Positions 52,683 through 61,800 of a stretch of DNA of 64,000 bases are shown one piece after another. Under the pieces are notes generated by a model, which saw only the letters and a program-made list of their open reading frames with translations, did no database searches and had not been told where the DNA came from. The position numbers and the translations under genes were made by a program. Numbering within the stretch: position 1 is the first letter of the stretch; each line of letters opens with the position of its first letter. Source of the DNA: Cyanobacteria bacterium REEB67 (lineage in GTDB: Bacteria; Cyanobacteriota; Vampirovibrionia; Obscuribacterales; Obscuribacteraceae); contig JAGXAB010000004.1 of assembly GCA_018971775.1 (NCBI GenBank), forward strand, positions 62,001-126,000. Reading direction: 5' to 3'.

Positions 52683-54100
52683 GCGGACGAGCGACCGACC
52701 ATAAAATCGAAAACCAGGAAAACGTCGAAAGACAAGAATTCAACGGTGAATTTGAAGACGCAGCAGCGGTAAAAGTTTTTGTCGCGACAAAAGAACATCT
52801 TCCTTTGAGCGCTGAAATCGCCGCCATGTACGAAGAGGCATTGGGGAAAGGCGGCCTCAAAGCCGAAGGTCATGAAGCTTATCCCGACCCCGATCTCTTT
52901 AGCGAAGCGGGTATAAGAAGCACTCTTGAAAGCGGTGAGCGTTTAATCGCCCTGGCAAAGATGCAGGAAGGCGGAGACGTAATTGTCGGGGCCATGGTGG
53001 CGGATAAGATGAGCCCCTGGCACGTTGAATTTAATTCTATGGCGGTGCCCATCGCCAGGCGCGGCAATCGCATCGGCTCGGCTATCGTAGCCGGCCTGGC
53101 CGACATCATTGATCAAAGCCTTTTCACGGTAAACTGCACCGAGCTTGTCACCCACAGTCTTGCTTCGCAAGCGGCGCATTTCCACAATGGCTTCCGGGCC
53201 ATCTGCGGTTTTGGCTATTGCCACTATCCCCATGTTTTTTTCAAAGATCATCCCGAATCGGTACTCTGGGTGACTCGTTTGCAGGGTAAGCTAATCCCGA
53301 GCCTGAAAAAATTCCGCAGCAGTCTCGGTCGCAAACTGGGAAAACACGCCCTCGACGTCAAACACAAGTTGATTGCCGGCCAGGCATCCGGTCAAGTTAA
53401 CCTGGTCGCCGGACGCCTCGACGATCAATCCCTCAGTATCGTCTCCGAAGTACTGAAAGAGCGCACCGCCTATGTGCCGCAGCGGTATAACGACCTGGTG
53501 CAAGCGATACTTTTTCAATTCGAAGACATCCTCGATCGCACGGTTAAATCGTACACTCGGCCGGAGCCGAACTCTGAACCAGGTCTTGAAACAGGTTTGG
53601 AATCAGGAGCCGACGCAATCACCATCGACCTCAAAGAAGGCTTCGCTCAAAGCTACCTCACCTTTGCTCCTGATTTTCGCTTCGCTGCCGATGCGATCGA
53701 CAATGCACTGGCAGTGGTGCACTCCGCCGCCGATCGAGAGAAGCGATTTATCAAAGTCTGCTTGCCGGCAAACAATCCGGAAACTTTGAAAGCGGCGGAC
53801 TATCTAAATAAAAAAGGCTTTGTCTTCCACAGCTACTTGCCTCTCTACGGCAGTGGTGCCGCAACGGCGCCGGCAGGGGCTGGTCTTCAAGAATCAGACG
53901 GCGAAGGCTTGCAGACGAGCGTCCCCGAATTTTACGACGTACTTTCACTGCAGTGGATAAAACCAGCGGTGGTGAAAAACAATCCAATGCCTGGAGAAAC
54001 CGACTCGGTGATCAAACTCTACGGCTACCCGGAAAACCTTTCCGGCCAGATACTCAGAACCATCAATCGTGAGATCCACGAATCAACAGGAGATACTTAG
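52679..54100 (+). CDS. GNAT N-acyltransferase with C-terminal extension
   Basis: 473 aa. A GNAT core lies at about 30-185: ALAKMQEGGDVIVGAMVADKMSP, EFNSMAVPIARRGNRIGSAIVAGL (acyl-CoA-binding loop variant RRGNRIGSA) and ASQAAHFHNGFRAICGFGYC. The remaining ~290 residues include a linker and a second partial acyltransferase-like segment (AREKRFIKVCLPANNPETLKAADYLNKKGFVFHSYLPLYGS), so it may be a two-domain GNAT. The start overlaps the flavoprotein stop (ATGA); one base separates it from the next ATPase gene. Substrate unknown; likely acylates an amino group of the pathway intermediate. Confidence 0.72.
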   Translation: MSGRATDHKIENQENVERQEFNGEFEDAAAVKVFVATKEHLPLSAEIAAMYEEALGKGGLKAEGHEAYPDPDLFSEAGIRSTLESGERLIALAKMQEGGDVIVGAMVADKMSPWHVEFNSMAVPIARRGNRIGSAIVAGLADIIDQSLFTVNCTELVTHSLASQAAHFHNGFRAICGFGYCHYPHVFFKDHPESVLWVTRLQGKLIPSLKKFRSSLGRKLGKHALDVKHKLIAGQASGQVNLVAGRLDDQSLSIVSEVLKERTAYVPQRYNDLVQAILFQFEDILDRTVKSYTRPEPNSEPGLETGLESGADAITIDLKEGFAQSYLTFAPDFRFAADAIDNALAVVHSAADREKRFIKVCLPANNPETLKAADYLNKKGFVFHSYLPLYGSGAATAPAGAGLQESDGEGLQTSVPEFYDVLSLQWIKPAVVKNNPMPGETDSVIKLYGYPENLSGQILRTINREIHESTGDT

Positions 54101-54101
54101 G

Positions 54102-55112
54102 ATGAGAATCGCATTTCTAGGCAAAGGCGGAGCCGGCAAGACGACGACTTCGGCCGGATTTATCCAGTACCTGGCAAAACGCAATCCCTTTGTCATGGCC
54201 ATCGACGCCGACCTGAACGCTCATTTGAAAAGCGCCCTCAGTCTAAAAGGCGACGTCGAACAGCTCGGACTGCACTTTGATGAAGTGACCAGCTATCTGC
54301 GCGGCGAGCGCATCGATCTCGGTGCGCGTCCGATGATTGGCACAACTCCTCCGGCCGCTGGCTCCAATTTCATCACCGCCCGTCGCGATGATGCTTTTGT
54401 CCGGAAGTATGCCCTCTTCGAAAATAATATCGCCCTCCTCACCGTCGGCACCTACCAGCAAGAAGACGTGGGCGGCTCTTGCTACCACGAAAAGTTGAAA
54501 AGCCTGGCCGGTATCTTCCATCACCTGCTCGATACCGAAGAGGACCTGATTGTCGCCGACACTACCGCCGGTACCGACAACGTCGCCACCTCGCTCTCAT
54601 TTGCTTATGACATGAATGTATTTGTCCTCGAGCCCACCGAAAAATCCACCCAGGTCGTCCTCGACTTCCTGCAGATTGCCGGCAACCTAGGTGACCGCAC
54701 CTATGTCATCGGCAATAAAGTGGACGGCGAGGAAGATGCCGAATACATCATGGGCCGCGTTGGCAAAGAAAAATATCTCGGCTCTATCCCATTTTCACGC
54801 AACCTGAAGCGCTTCGAACAGGGCGAAGAAAACGCTCTCGAAGAATTCGCCAGAGAGCAAGAGGCCGTCTTCGCCAAAGTGCAGGAAGTCTGGCAATCGC
54901 ATAAAAGAGATTGGAGCGACTATCGAGACCGTCTGCACAAAACTTACAAGTGGGATTGCGAGCGCTGGTATGCCGACTACTATAAGCAGGATCTCTACAG
55001 CGGCATAGACACCACGTTTACCTACGCTGATGCTTTTGTCAAACTAAACCTAAACCCTTCCCCTACCGCTAAAAAAGAAACGGAGAACGCTCCAGCACTG
55101 GCCACCCGATAA
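54102..55112 (+). CDS. CooC/ParA-like SIMIBI ATPase, copy 2
   Basis: 336 aa, close paralogue of the 45485-46471 product along its whole length (same MRIAFLGKGGAGKTTT start, DADLNAHLKSAL, GTTPPAAGSNFI, VADTTAGTDNVATSLSFAYDMNVFVLEP, GNKVD, and the W..Y..R.H....C.RWY..YY C-terminal extension). AGGAG nine bases before ATG 54102 supports the start. The two copies bracket the PLP, sulfur and flavin genes, so they may form a heterodimer or arise from in-cluster duplication. Its role could be cofactor or metal loading, or energy coupling. Not enough is seen to choose. Confidence 0.85.
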   Translation: MRIAFLGKGGAGKTTTSAGFIQYLAKRNPFVMAIDADLNAHLKSALSLKGDVEQLGLHFDEVTSYLRGERIDLGARPMIGTTPPAAGSNFITARRDDAFVRKYALFENNIALLTVGTYQQEDVGGSCYHEKLKSLAGIFHHLLDTEEDLIVADTTAGTDNVATSLSFAYDMNVFVLEPTEKSTQVVLDFLQIAGNLGDRTYVIGNKVDGEEDAEYIMGRVGKEKYLGSIPFSRNLKRFEQGEENALEEFAREQEAVFAKVQEVWQSHKRDWSDYRDRLHKTYKWDCERWYADYYKQDLYSGIDTTFTYADAFVKLNLNPSPTAKKETENAPALATR

Positions 55113-55118
55113 AAGTTT

Positions 55119-55880
55119 ATGAGCGATAAACAGACTTTTGAAAAAGCACGCAATGAAACGATCAGCTATCACAAGCTTTATTACTCACGGCACCAGCTCT
55201 TCGAAAAAGACAGCTGGCTGGCCAAACCCGACAGCGGCCTGATTCAGCTCCTCGAAAAATCATTGATAGCCGACTATCGAAGAGCCGGACGCAATGACAC
55301 TCTTTGCCTTCTGGATCTGGGCAGCGGTGTTGGACGAAATGCCGTACCGATGGCAATGACACTACAAAAAGAGGAACTTCCGGCAAAACTTATCGCCGTC
55401 GACGTACTCGCCGAATCGATAGACATCCTGACTAAAAATTGTACTAAATACGATGTTGCTGAAATAATCGAGCCGGTAGTCGCTGACAACGATGAATTTA
55501 TCATCGAGGCGGCCAGCTACGATTTGATTGCCGCCATCTCGGTGGTCGAGCACTGTGCAGGGAAAGTAAAAGTATTGAAATTACTCAAAGCGATCGCAAA
55601 GGGTTTGAAACCTGGGGGCTTCGCCCGCATCGAAATGACGACAGATCGAAACGTTATTGATTTGAAGACGAAGCAAGCCGTGCCCACCTACGTCGAAACA
55701 CCGCTATCCGAATCTCAGGTAAGAGAGATGTTCACTGAAGCCTTCGCCGAGTGCCAGACGATTTCGCTGGAGGTCTTTCCCTATAAAGAAGTGCTCGACA
55801 AAGACGATAGAAAAATACTCTGGCAATCGAAACAAGTCAGTTTTTCGGTCAGAGCAAAAGAAAAAGAGAGTACAAAATGA
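55119..55880 (+). CDS. Class I SAM-dependent methyltransferase
   Basis: 253 aa. SAM-binding motif I LLDLGSGVGRNA, acidic end of strand 2 in LIAVDVLAESIDIL, motif IV-like YDLIAAISVVEHCAG and KGLKPGGFARIEMTTDR. It starts 6 nt after the second ATPase and overlaps the next GNAT by 4 nt. Class I methyltransferases of this form act on small molecules, so N-, O- or S-methylation of the pathway product is expected; which atom cannot be read. Confidence 0.88.
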   Translation: MSDKQTFEKARNETISYHKLYYSRHQLFEKDSWLAKPDSGLIQLLEKSLIADYRRAGRNDTLCLLDLGSGVGRNAVPMAMTLQKEELPAKLIAVDVLAESIDILTKNCTKYDVAEIIEPVVADNDEFIIEAASYDLIAAISVVEHCAGKVKVLKLLKAIAKGLKPGGFARIEMTTDRNVIDLKTKQAVPTYVETPLSESQVREMFTEAFAECQTISLEVFPYKEVLDKDDRKILWQSKQVSFSVRAKEKESTK

Positions 55881-56512
55881 GCGCCTTCACGCCGGCACCT
55901 TTCGCAGTCAAACCGATTGTCCTCAGCGGTACAAGAGTCCGCCTTGAGCCACTCACCCAAGGGCACGCAGTGGCCCTCTATGAGGCAACACGGCCACAAG
56001 CAGAGGTAGTCTTTCGCTGGCATCCAAAACACATCGACAGTCAGGCTGCCTGCAAAGCCTGGATCGATGCCGCCTTGCTCGAACAGGCGAGCGGGACATC
56101 TTTGCCGTTTGCCACCATCGAAATCGCCAGCGGCAAAGCGATCGGTTCATCCAGACTTTTCAATATCGACCAGGCACACCTGCGCGCCGAAATCGGCTAT
56201 ACCTGGCTAGGCGTTCCCTGGCAACGGACAGGATTGAATCGCGAAACAAAATATCTGCTGATGTGTCACGCCTTCGAGACCTGGCATTTGCGCCGCGTCG
56301 AATTCAAAACGCATTCACTCAATGTCCAGTCACGCACGGCTCTGCTCAAGCTCGGTGCAAGCGAAGAAGGCACCCTGCGCAGACACATGATCATGTCCGA
56401 CGGCAGTGCTCGAGACAGCGTCTACTTCAGCATACTGGACAGCGAATGGCCCACAGTCAAAGCAAAACTGGAATCAGGCGGCGCCGCTTTTGTCCATCAA
56501 ATCGACACTTAG
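55877..56512 (+). CDS. RimJ/RimL-type GNAT acetyltransferase
   Basis: 211 aa. Starts KPIVLSGTRVRLEPLTQGHAVALYEA, then FATIEIASGKAIGSSRLFNID, EIGYTWLGVPWQRTGLNRETKYLLMCHAFE (CoA-loop and helix) and RVEFKTHSLNVQSRTALLKLGASEEG, the standard acetyltransferase_3 (RimJ/RimL) layout. It acetylates an alpha-amino group of a peptide, or an amino compound in pathway context. It is the last gene of the cluster, starts with ATGA overlap on the methyltransferase stop, and overlaps the convergent GNAT by 39 nt. Confidence 0.88.
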   Translation: MSAFTPAPFAVKPIVLSGTRVRLEPLTQGHAVALYEATRPQAEVVFRWHPKHIDSQAACKAWIDAALLEQASGTSLPFATIEIASGKAIGSSRLFNIDQAHLRAEIGYTWLGVPWQRTGLNRETKYLLMCHAFETWHLRRVEFKTHSLNVQSRTALLKLGASEEGTLRRHMIMSDGSARDSVYFSILDSEWPTVKAKLESGGAAFVHQIDT

Positions 56513-57112
56513 TCTGTAAACAGAACTGATCTCATGCCGCTGGCTGATTGCGTATTTAGAATGACGCAAGAAGTTGAGCATCTTGCTATTGTCAGTCATG
56601 ATGTAGCAGACAAACTCAGAGACGCCCTTGGTGACTGCGATATTGGCCAGATGATTGAGCAAGATGCTGCCGAGACCCTGGCGTTGATAATTTTCATTGA
56701 CGAGCAAGGCGAGCTCAGCGCCGGAAGCGCCAAGGTCGGGAGTGCATCCTTTGATAAAGCGACCAACGGCAATCGGCGTGTTGGCTTCGTCGCAAAGGCT
56801 GACAATCAAAGCGATATGGCTGTCGAAGTCGATTTCGGTAAAATACTGGAGCTCTTTGTCGGTCAATCTGTTTTTAGCGCTGAAGAAGCGGAAATAGCGC
56901 GACTCGGCGCTTACATCGCGCATGATTTGCTGTAGCAAATCTTTGTCTGTCGATCTTATCGCTCGAACGATTACGACAGTGCCGTCTTTGAGCTGATCTT
57001 TTGCCGTGTAGCGCGCCGTATAACGAGGCGTAGAAACTGCGTCGTAGGAATGACTGCCTGACTCTAGCTTGTCGATATGTAAATCAGAATTTGCATCTAT
57101 TGCGTTTGACAT
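56474..57112 (-). CDS. GNAT-family acetyltransferase (Pat-like domain)
   Basis: About 212 aa from ATG 57112 (MSNAIDANSDLH); longer starts to 57298 add unrelated residues. GNAT motifs: VIVRAIRSTDKDLLQQIMRDVSAESRYFRFFSAK, HIALIVSLCDEANTPIAVGRF, LALLVNENYQRQGLGSILLNHLANIAVTKG (acyl-CoA P-loop QRQGLGS), CYIMTDNSKMLNFLR. The N-terminal part matches the GNAT domain of protein acetyltransferases such as PatZ, which acetylate acyl-CoA synthetases, but the ATP-grasp/CoA-ligase part is absent. Convergent with the cluster. Not necessarily part of it. Confidence 0.82.
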   Translation of the reverse strand: MSNAIDANSDLHIDKLESGSHSYDAVSTPRYTARYTAKDQLKDGTVVIVRAIRSTDKDLLQQIMRDVSAESRYFRFFSAKNRLTDKELQYFTEIDFDSHIALIVSLCDEANTPIAVGRFIKGCTPDLGASGAELALLVNENYQRQGLGSILLNHLANIAVTKGVSEFVCYIMTDNSKMLNFLRHSKYAISQRHEISSVYRLSVDLMDKSGAA

Positions 57113-57333
57113 GGGACACCTTGAACAAAAGCATCTAAAGGCTTTCAATAGTTTGAGTATAATGCCGCTGTCGGACAGTGGCGACACTTTTGATCCGACC
57201 GATACTCTTTTTAACTGCATGACAAAATCTAAAGCATCGCAGACGCGGTAAGAGCCAGGGTAGCCCGCAGAACCGACCTCGCAAGCAATTTGTAACATCC
57301 CCCTGGTTAAGGCCAGACTAATAGAGAGGACTT

Positions 57334-57633
57334 ATGAAGAGAGAAAACTACGCCACAGGCACACCCTGGGAGCCAATCGTCGGCTATTCAAGGGCCGTCA
57401 AGGTCGGTAACAATGTTTACGTTTCCGGCACGACTGCCACCGATGCCAGTGGCGCTCTCGTCGGTGTCGGCGATGCCTACGCCCAGACAAAACAAATCAT
57501 CGCCAATATCGAACGTGCCCTCGAGGCTTTAGGAGCGACTCTCGCCGATGTGGTGCGTACTCGCATATACGTCAAAGAGGCCCGTTATAGATACCGGCGA
57601 AAAGAATCTGCCCGGTCATCTTGTCGCAAATAG
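57334..57633 (+). pseudogene. Truncated RidA (YjgF/YER057c/UK114) gene
   Basis: 99 codons, of which the first ~80 are clear RidA: TPWEPIVGYSRAVKVGNNVYVSGTTATDA, GVGDAYAQTKQIIANIERALEALGATLADVVRTRIYV. After RTRIYV the frame diverges and reads the antisense of the serpin C-terminus, with the serpin stop codon at 57572-57574 falling on the last RidA codon. A normal RidA continues another ~40-45 residues (…HxxxFGxxRPA…, the substrate-binding Arg and Glu). These are absent from this position and I did not find them between 57640 and 58815. Probably inactivated by the event that placed the serpin gene here. Confidence 0.7.
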
Positions 57634-58711
57634 AATAGACAAAAGGATGATCGATAGTCATGGTCATGGTTTGCGGAGCACCAAGCCCCCCGGCCGGCAT
57701 CATCATGGCGGCACTGGCACCAGCAGCTTCTGTGCCCAGTTCGTCAACTTTGATAATTGCTTTGTGAATGACTTTACTGACAACGAGGTCACTACCGATG
57801 CGACCGAGATCGCACCTCTGACGATCGCACAGATCGCGTATGCCAATCAATCCAAGTATTTGCTGCAACTGCGTGGCAAAGGTCATTTCAAACTTCGGCA
57901 TCGTTAGTTCTACCCAAGACGGTGAAGGGGAATTGGTTTTGGCCAGCAACTCCTCCAGACGCGGCAGCAAGACATTTGGCGATTGCACTTTACGAGGAAT
58001 GGCAATATGCATCACGTAATTGCCGTGGGCATAAGGCAAGATAATCGACTGGCATTCAGAATCATCGTAATAGGAGAAGGGCCCGGTCTGACTCATCGAT
58101 ACTACTTTTTTAGAACCACCGCCGGCAATGAAAAAATCGGTCGCTCTACTGGCCGATGCCTGAAAGGGCGCGACCCATTTACCGAGGAAATAAATTGCAT
58201 TGGTCAAAATAAAACGCGTTCCGCTATCAAGACTATCGAGTAATTCGGTGATATTACCCCTGGTGGCATTGCCGGCCCAGGCATTGATACGCGCAATAGC
58301 ATCAGGCTGCGTAAAATCGATGCTGTATAGCGAGGCGGAATAGATTTCAGTCATGGCGTTGGCAAAATCAAAATGCAGGGCCTCACCGGCGCCGAACCAG
58401 AGCGCACTAACAAGCTGGATATCGAGGTCCGGCTGATTGTGGCCGTTGATAAAATTGATCAACTGCCGCATCCAGGGATTGAGCTCTTTATCCGTAGGCA
58501 GATTAAGGGCCTGATTGAGCTCTACATATGTATTGCCGCAGGCGCCGTTATAGAGCATGCTCAAAATGACGAAAATACTGGTCGGCGAAATCACCACATT
58601 GCCATTGCTATTTGGCCCTTGCAAGTGCGGCAGAAGCCTCAGGCCAAGTCGATTGGACGAGGCGACGATTTGCTTCCAGTAATCTTTATCAGTCGGTGAA
58701 AGTGTTTGCAT
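57572..58711 (-). CDS. Serpin family protease inhibitor
   Basis: 379 aa, full serpin fold with family motifs NVVISPTSIFVILSMLYNGACGNT, LVSALWFGA, IYFLGKWVAPFQ, and the C-terminal HPFVYSICDKMTGQILFAGIY. The reactive-centre hinge is inhibitory-like: Glu324 (P17), GTEAAGAS (P15-P8), with small residues through P9. Counting from P15 gives Ala340 as a tentative P1 in MMMPAG, so an elastase-like target is possible, but loop length varies. No signal peptide, so cytoplasmic unless exported another way. Its stop codon lies at the truncated RidA junction, suggesting insertion or deletion. Confidence 0.92.
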   Translation of the reverse strand: MQTLSPTDKDYWKQIVASSNRLGLRLLPHLQGPNSNGNVVISPTSIFVILSMLYNGACGNTYVELNQALNLPTDKELNPWMRQLINFINGHNQPDLDIQLVSALWFGAGEALHFDFANAMTEIYSASLYSIDFTQPDAIARINAWAGNATRGNITELLDSLDSGTRFILTNAIYFLGKWVAPFQASASRATDFFIAGGGSKKVVSMSQTGPFSYYDDSECQSIILPYAHGNYVMHIAIPRKVQSPNVLLPRLEELLAKTNSPSPSWVELTMPKFEMTFATQLQQILGLIGIRDLCDRQRCDLGRIGSDLVVSKVIHKAIIKVDELGTEAAGASAAMMMPAGGLGAPQTMTMTIDHPFVYSICDKMTGQILFAGIYNGPL

Positions 58712-58815
58712 AATAAGGTCCTGGTGACCCTACCTATGTACCCAGGCATGCAAAAATTTCAGACTCCGTCTGATATTGCAGAAAACACCAGCATTGATCA
58801 GAAAGGGCGCGTCGC

Positions 58816-61800
58816 CTAAAACTCAACGCCTTTGCGTTTGGGATTGCCGCTGGCATCAAGGCCGATTTGCGATACATCGGGATTGAGCGAACGGACCGGA
58901 CGTCTCTGATAACTGTTGGCGTCGGCGCCTAGTGCTTGCTGAGCGGCATCGGCGATTTGCGAGGGATTTTCGAACATACCGCGCTTAGATGGCATGGCGT
59001 CACGGCTCTGGGGTTGCAGACCGCCATAGCGCGGCGTAGCTGCGGGATTGGCGGCGCTCGTCGCCGACAGCATGGGTTGAGTAGCACCGACGATCGGATT
59101 GCCAAAGGAATCGACCGCACCGGGAGCACCGGAAATAGCCTCACCGGCTACTTCGGCGTAGCTGGGGATGACACCGCTTCCCATCGGTGCCTGCGGCACT
59201 GCAGCACCGGCTCCGCCGGCCGGCATCGGCGTGCCGAAACTCGATTGACCGAGCACCTGCGCGGATGTGGATAAGTCCACAGTCGGCGCCGCCTGAAGCC
59301 CGATAAATTGGCCGCACTCGATGCAAAACTTGCCTCTACCGGCGGCCTTACCGCAAGTAGGACAGATGCGGATGGCATCGCCCCCGGCAGCTTGAGGCGC
59401 CACCGGCATATAACCAGATTGAGTCTGCTGGGCGTAAGCGCCACTGGCAGAAGATGCGGCAGCAGCGGCTGGATAGCCACCAGTCGCTCCTTGCGGGGAG
59501 GCTCCGGTCTGACCGGGTGCATAACCTGACGCCTGCACAGGAGCATGCGCACCAGTATGAGCGGGCGAGGCGGCAAAACCCGGCATGCCTTCAAATCCGG
59601 CGGCTTGAGCGGCAGCACCGGCAATCTGGCCGGGGCTCAGTCCGCCGCCGGGATAACCAGCACCGGGTCCGCCCGAAGGAGCGGCGAAGGACGGAGCAGC
59701 TTCGGCCTGACCGCTCTGATTGCGGGCGTTGACGTTATGCAGCAAGTGCAGTCTGGCGATTTCTTCGATACCGCGCAGGTCGCACATAAAGGGTTTGGTC
59801 TCGCCAAATTCCGGATCGCCGGCCGGTGACAAGTAGACCAGGGCGTGGTGTTTTTCCATACGCTTGATGCTGTCTGTGTCTACACGGGCCACAACCTGTT
59901 GGCTGTGGATCCTGTTCCAACTGGTCGGGAAGATACCAAAACCATTGGCCTGGAAGTGGTCGGCGATACCAGGGACGATGACGGCATGCTTGCCGACTTC
60001 TTCCGAGAAAAACTTAGCCGTTGTTTCGTCAGCGTTGTGCAAGCAGACACGAATGGCACTGTTGGAGAAGATCGTACGCAGTTCGGCGGAGACCCCACCG
60101 GCACCGGCACCTTCTATTTGCGAAATGTTCTGCAAGATGACGGTAAGACCGCCGTTGGCACCACGGACGATGGCGGACAATCGGCCGGCCAGGTCGATGT
60201 TCAAAGTCTGATATTCGTCGAAAAACGCGAACAACGGCAAAACCGATTTGGTACCGTATCTGGTGTGCAAGGCTTGTTGCAGTTGATAGACGAAACAGCT
60301 GGCCAGAGATTCTGCGTCGGGACCGAGGGATGCGGGAGCACCGAAGATAAGCACCGTCGGTGTGTGCATACAAGCTTTCATATCGACGTTGGACTGCTCG
60401 GTGACGGCGAGCACGCTCTTATTTTTGAACATACGCAGACGGCCGCGCACACCCTGGATGTTTTTATCCCAGTCGCTGTCGGTGCGGATAATCGATGAAA
60501 GTCTCTGGGTCAGCTCGCCAAGTTCATTGGCGGGGACATTAGGATCTGATTTGAGGCGACGCATCGACTCGACGATGTTGCGGCGGTTGTTGACCAGACG
60601 CATCAAACCACGAGGGTTGCAGGGCAAAGGCTCGAGCTCGGCCGGCTGACCGTTCTCGTCTTCACCGATGATCTGGACAGCACCCCATTTGAGCAATTGA
60701 ACGAGACCTTCGATATAACCGAGGTCACGCTCCGCCCAGTGCTGTTCTTCAGCGTCCAGGGAGTTTACGTCCTGGACGATTGATGACGCGAAGGTATTGG
60801 CGTCGAGATCGAGCGGATTCCAGTGCACAGAATCAACGTCGAGAGGGTTGAAATAAAGCGTGTTAAAACCGGCATGCTGCGCTTCGGGCAAGACTGAATG
60901 CTTGAAGCCTTCTTTGCGTTCGTCCAGATTGGGGTCGTTTGCTTTTGCTTCCAGGGCGATGATGACGCAGGGTTTGGCCAGGAGAGCTTTGATCACGGCC
61001 CGCATCAAGGTAGTTTTACCTGAACCGGACGGAGCTACAAGGAACATGTTTTTGTTGGGCAGTCTGCCCAGGGGAATGGTCACCGGCAGGTGAGTACGAG
61101 CCAGAAATCCAAACGGTATGACGACGCCGTCCTGTTCGGTCCAGGTGGCTTCGGGATTTTTCTTACCGACTCGTCCATGCCTGCGACCATTGGGCGGACA
61201 GACGAAAGAGCGCTCGTAATCGCGAGGCGTCATCAGACCGGAAGGAGGATTGAAAGTGCGGATGGTCTGCCAGGGGAATAGTCTTTTCTTATGGGCGGCG
61301 GCGATGATCAAAGCGAGTAGCACAAGGGTGGGCAGGAGAATGGCAATCGATGTGGCGTCGAGGAAGCCCTTGCCATGGCGACCATGCGAGGTAAGAGCGT
61401 TGTGACCGGGCTGACCCTCGAGGCGGAGGTTTTTGCCCTGGACCGGCATGCCCGAGGTCGGCACGCCGCTGCCTGCTTCGGGTGCGACCACCATGCCGGC
61501 GGGCTGCTGACCCATCATATTACTCAGTTGTTGATTGATCGGACTGGCCCCGTTTTGCGATTGAGGGGCCATAGGTGCGGGCGTCTGCTGACCGGACTGA
61601 CCATTTAATATTTGCGCGTTTGGCTGAATAAGCGATGAAACAGGTGCGGCAGACGGCGTAGGCGCTAGATTTGGAGCACCGGGCAGGATCGGTGTACCCA
61701 TCGGTTGAGTGGCATAGGGAGCTGGTGCATAATTTGCCCCCGGATAGCTGGGAGCCATCTGCAGAGAGCCACCGCCGGGCGTGCTGGACATCGAGCCCTG

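Noticed and set aside
45485..55112. Nickel-insertion CooC proteins for carbon monoxide dehydrogenase
   Set aside because: No CODH, acetyl-CoA synthase or hydrogenase genes are in the window; the shared C-terminal extension is not typical of CooC.
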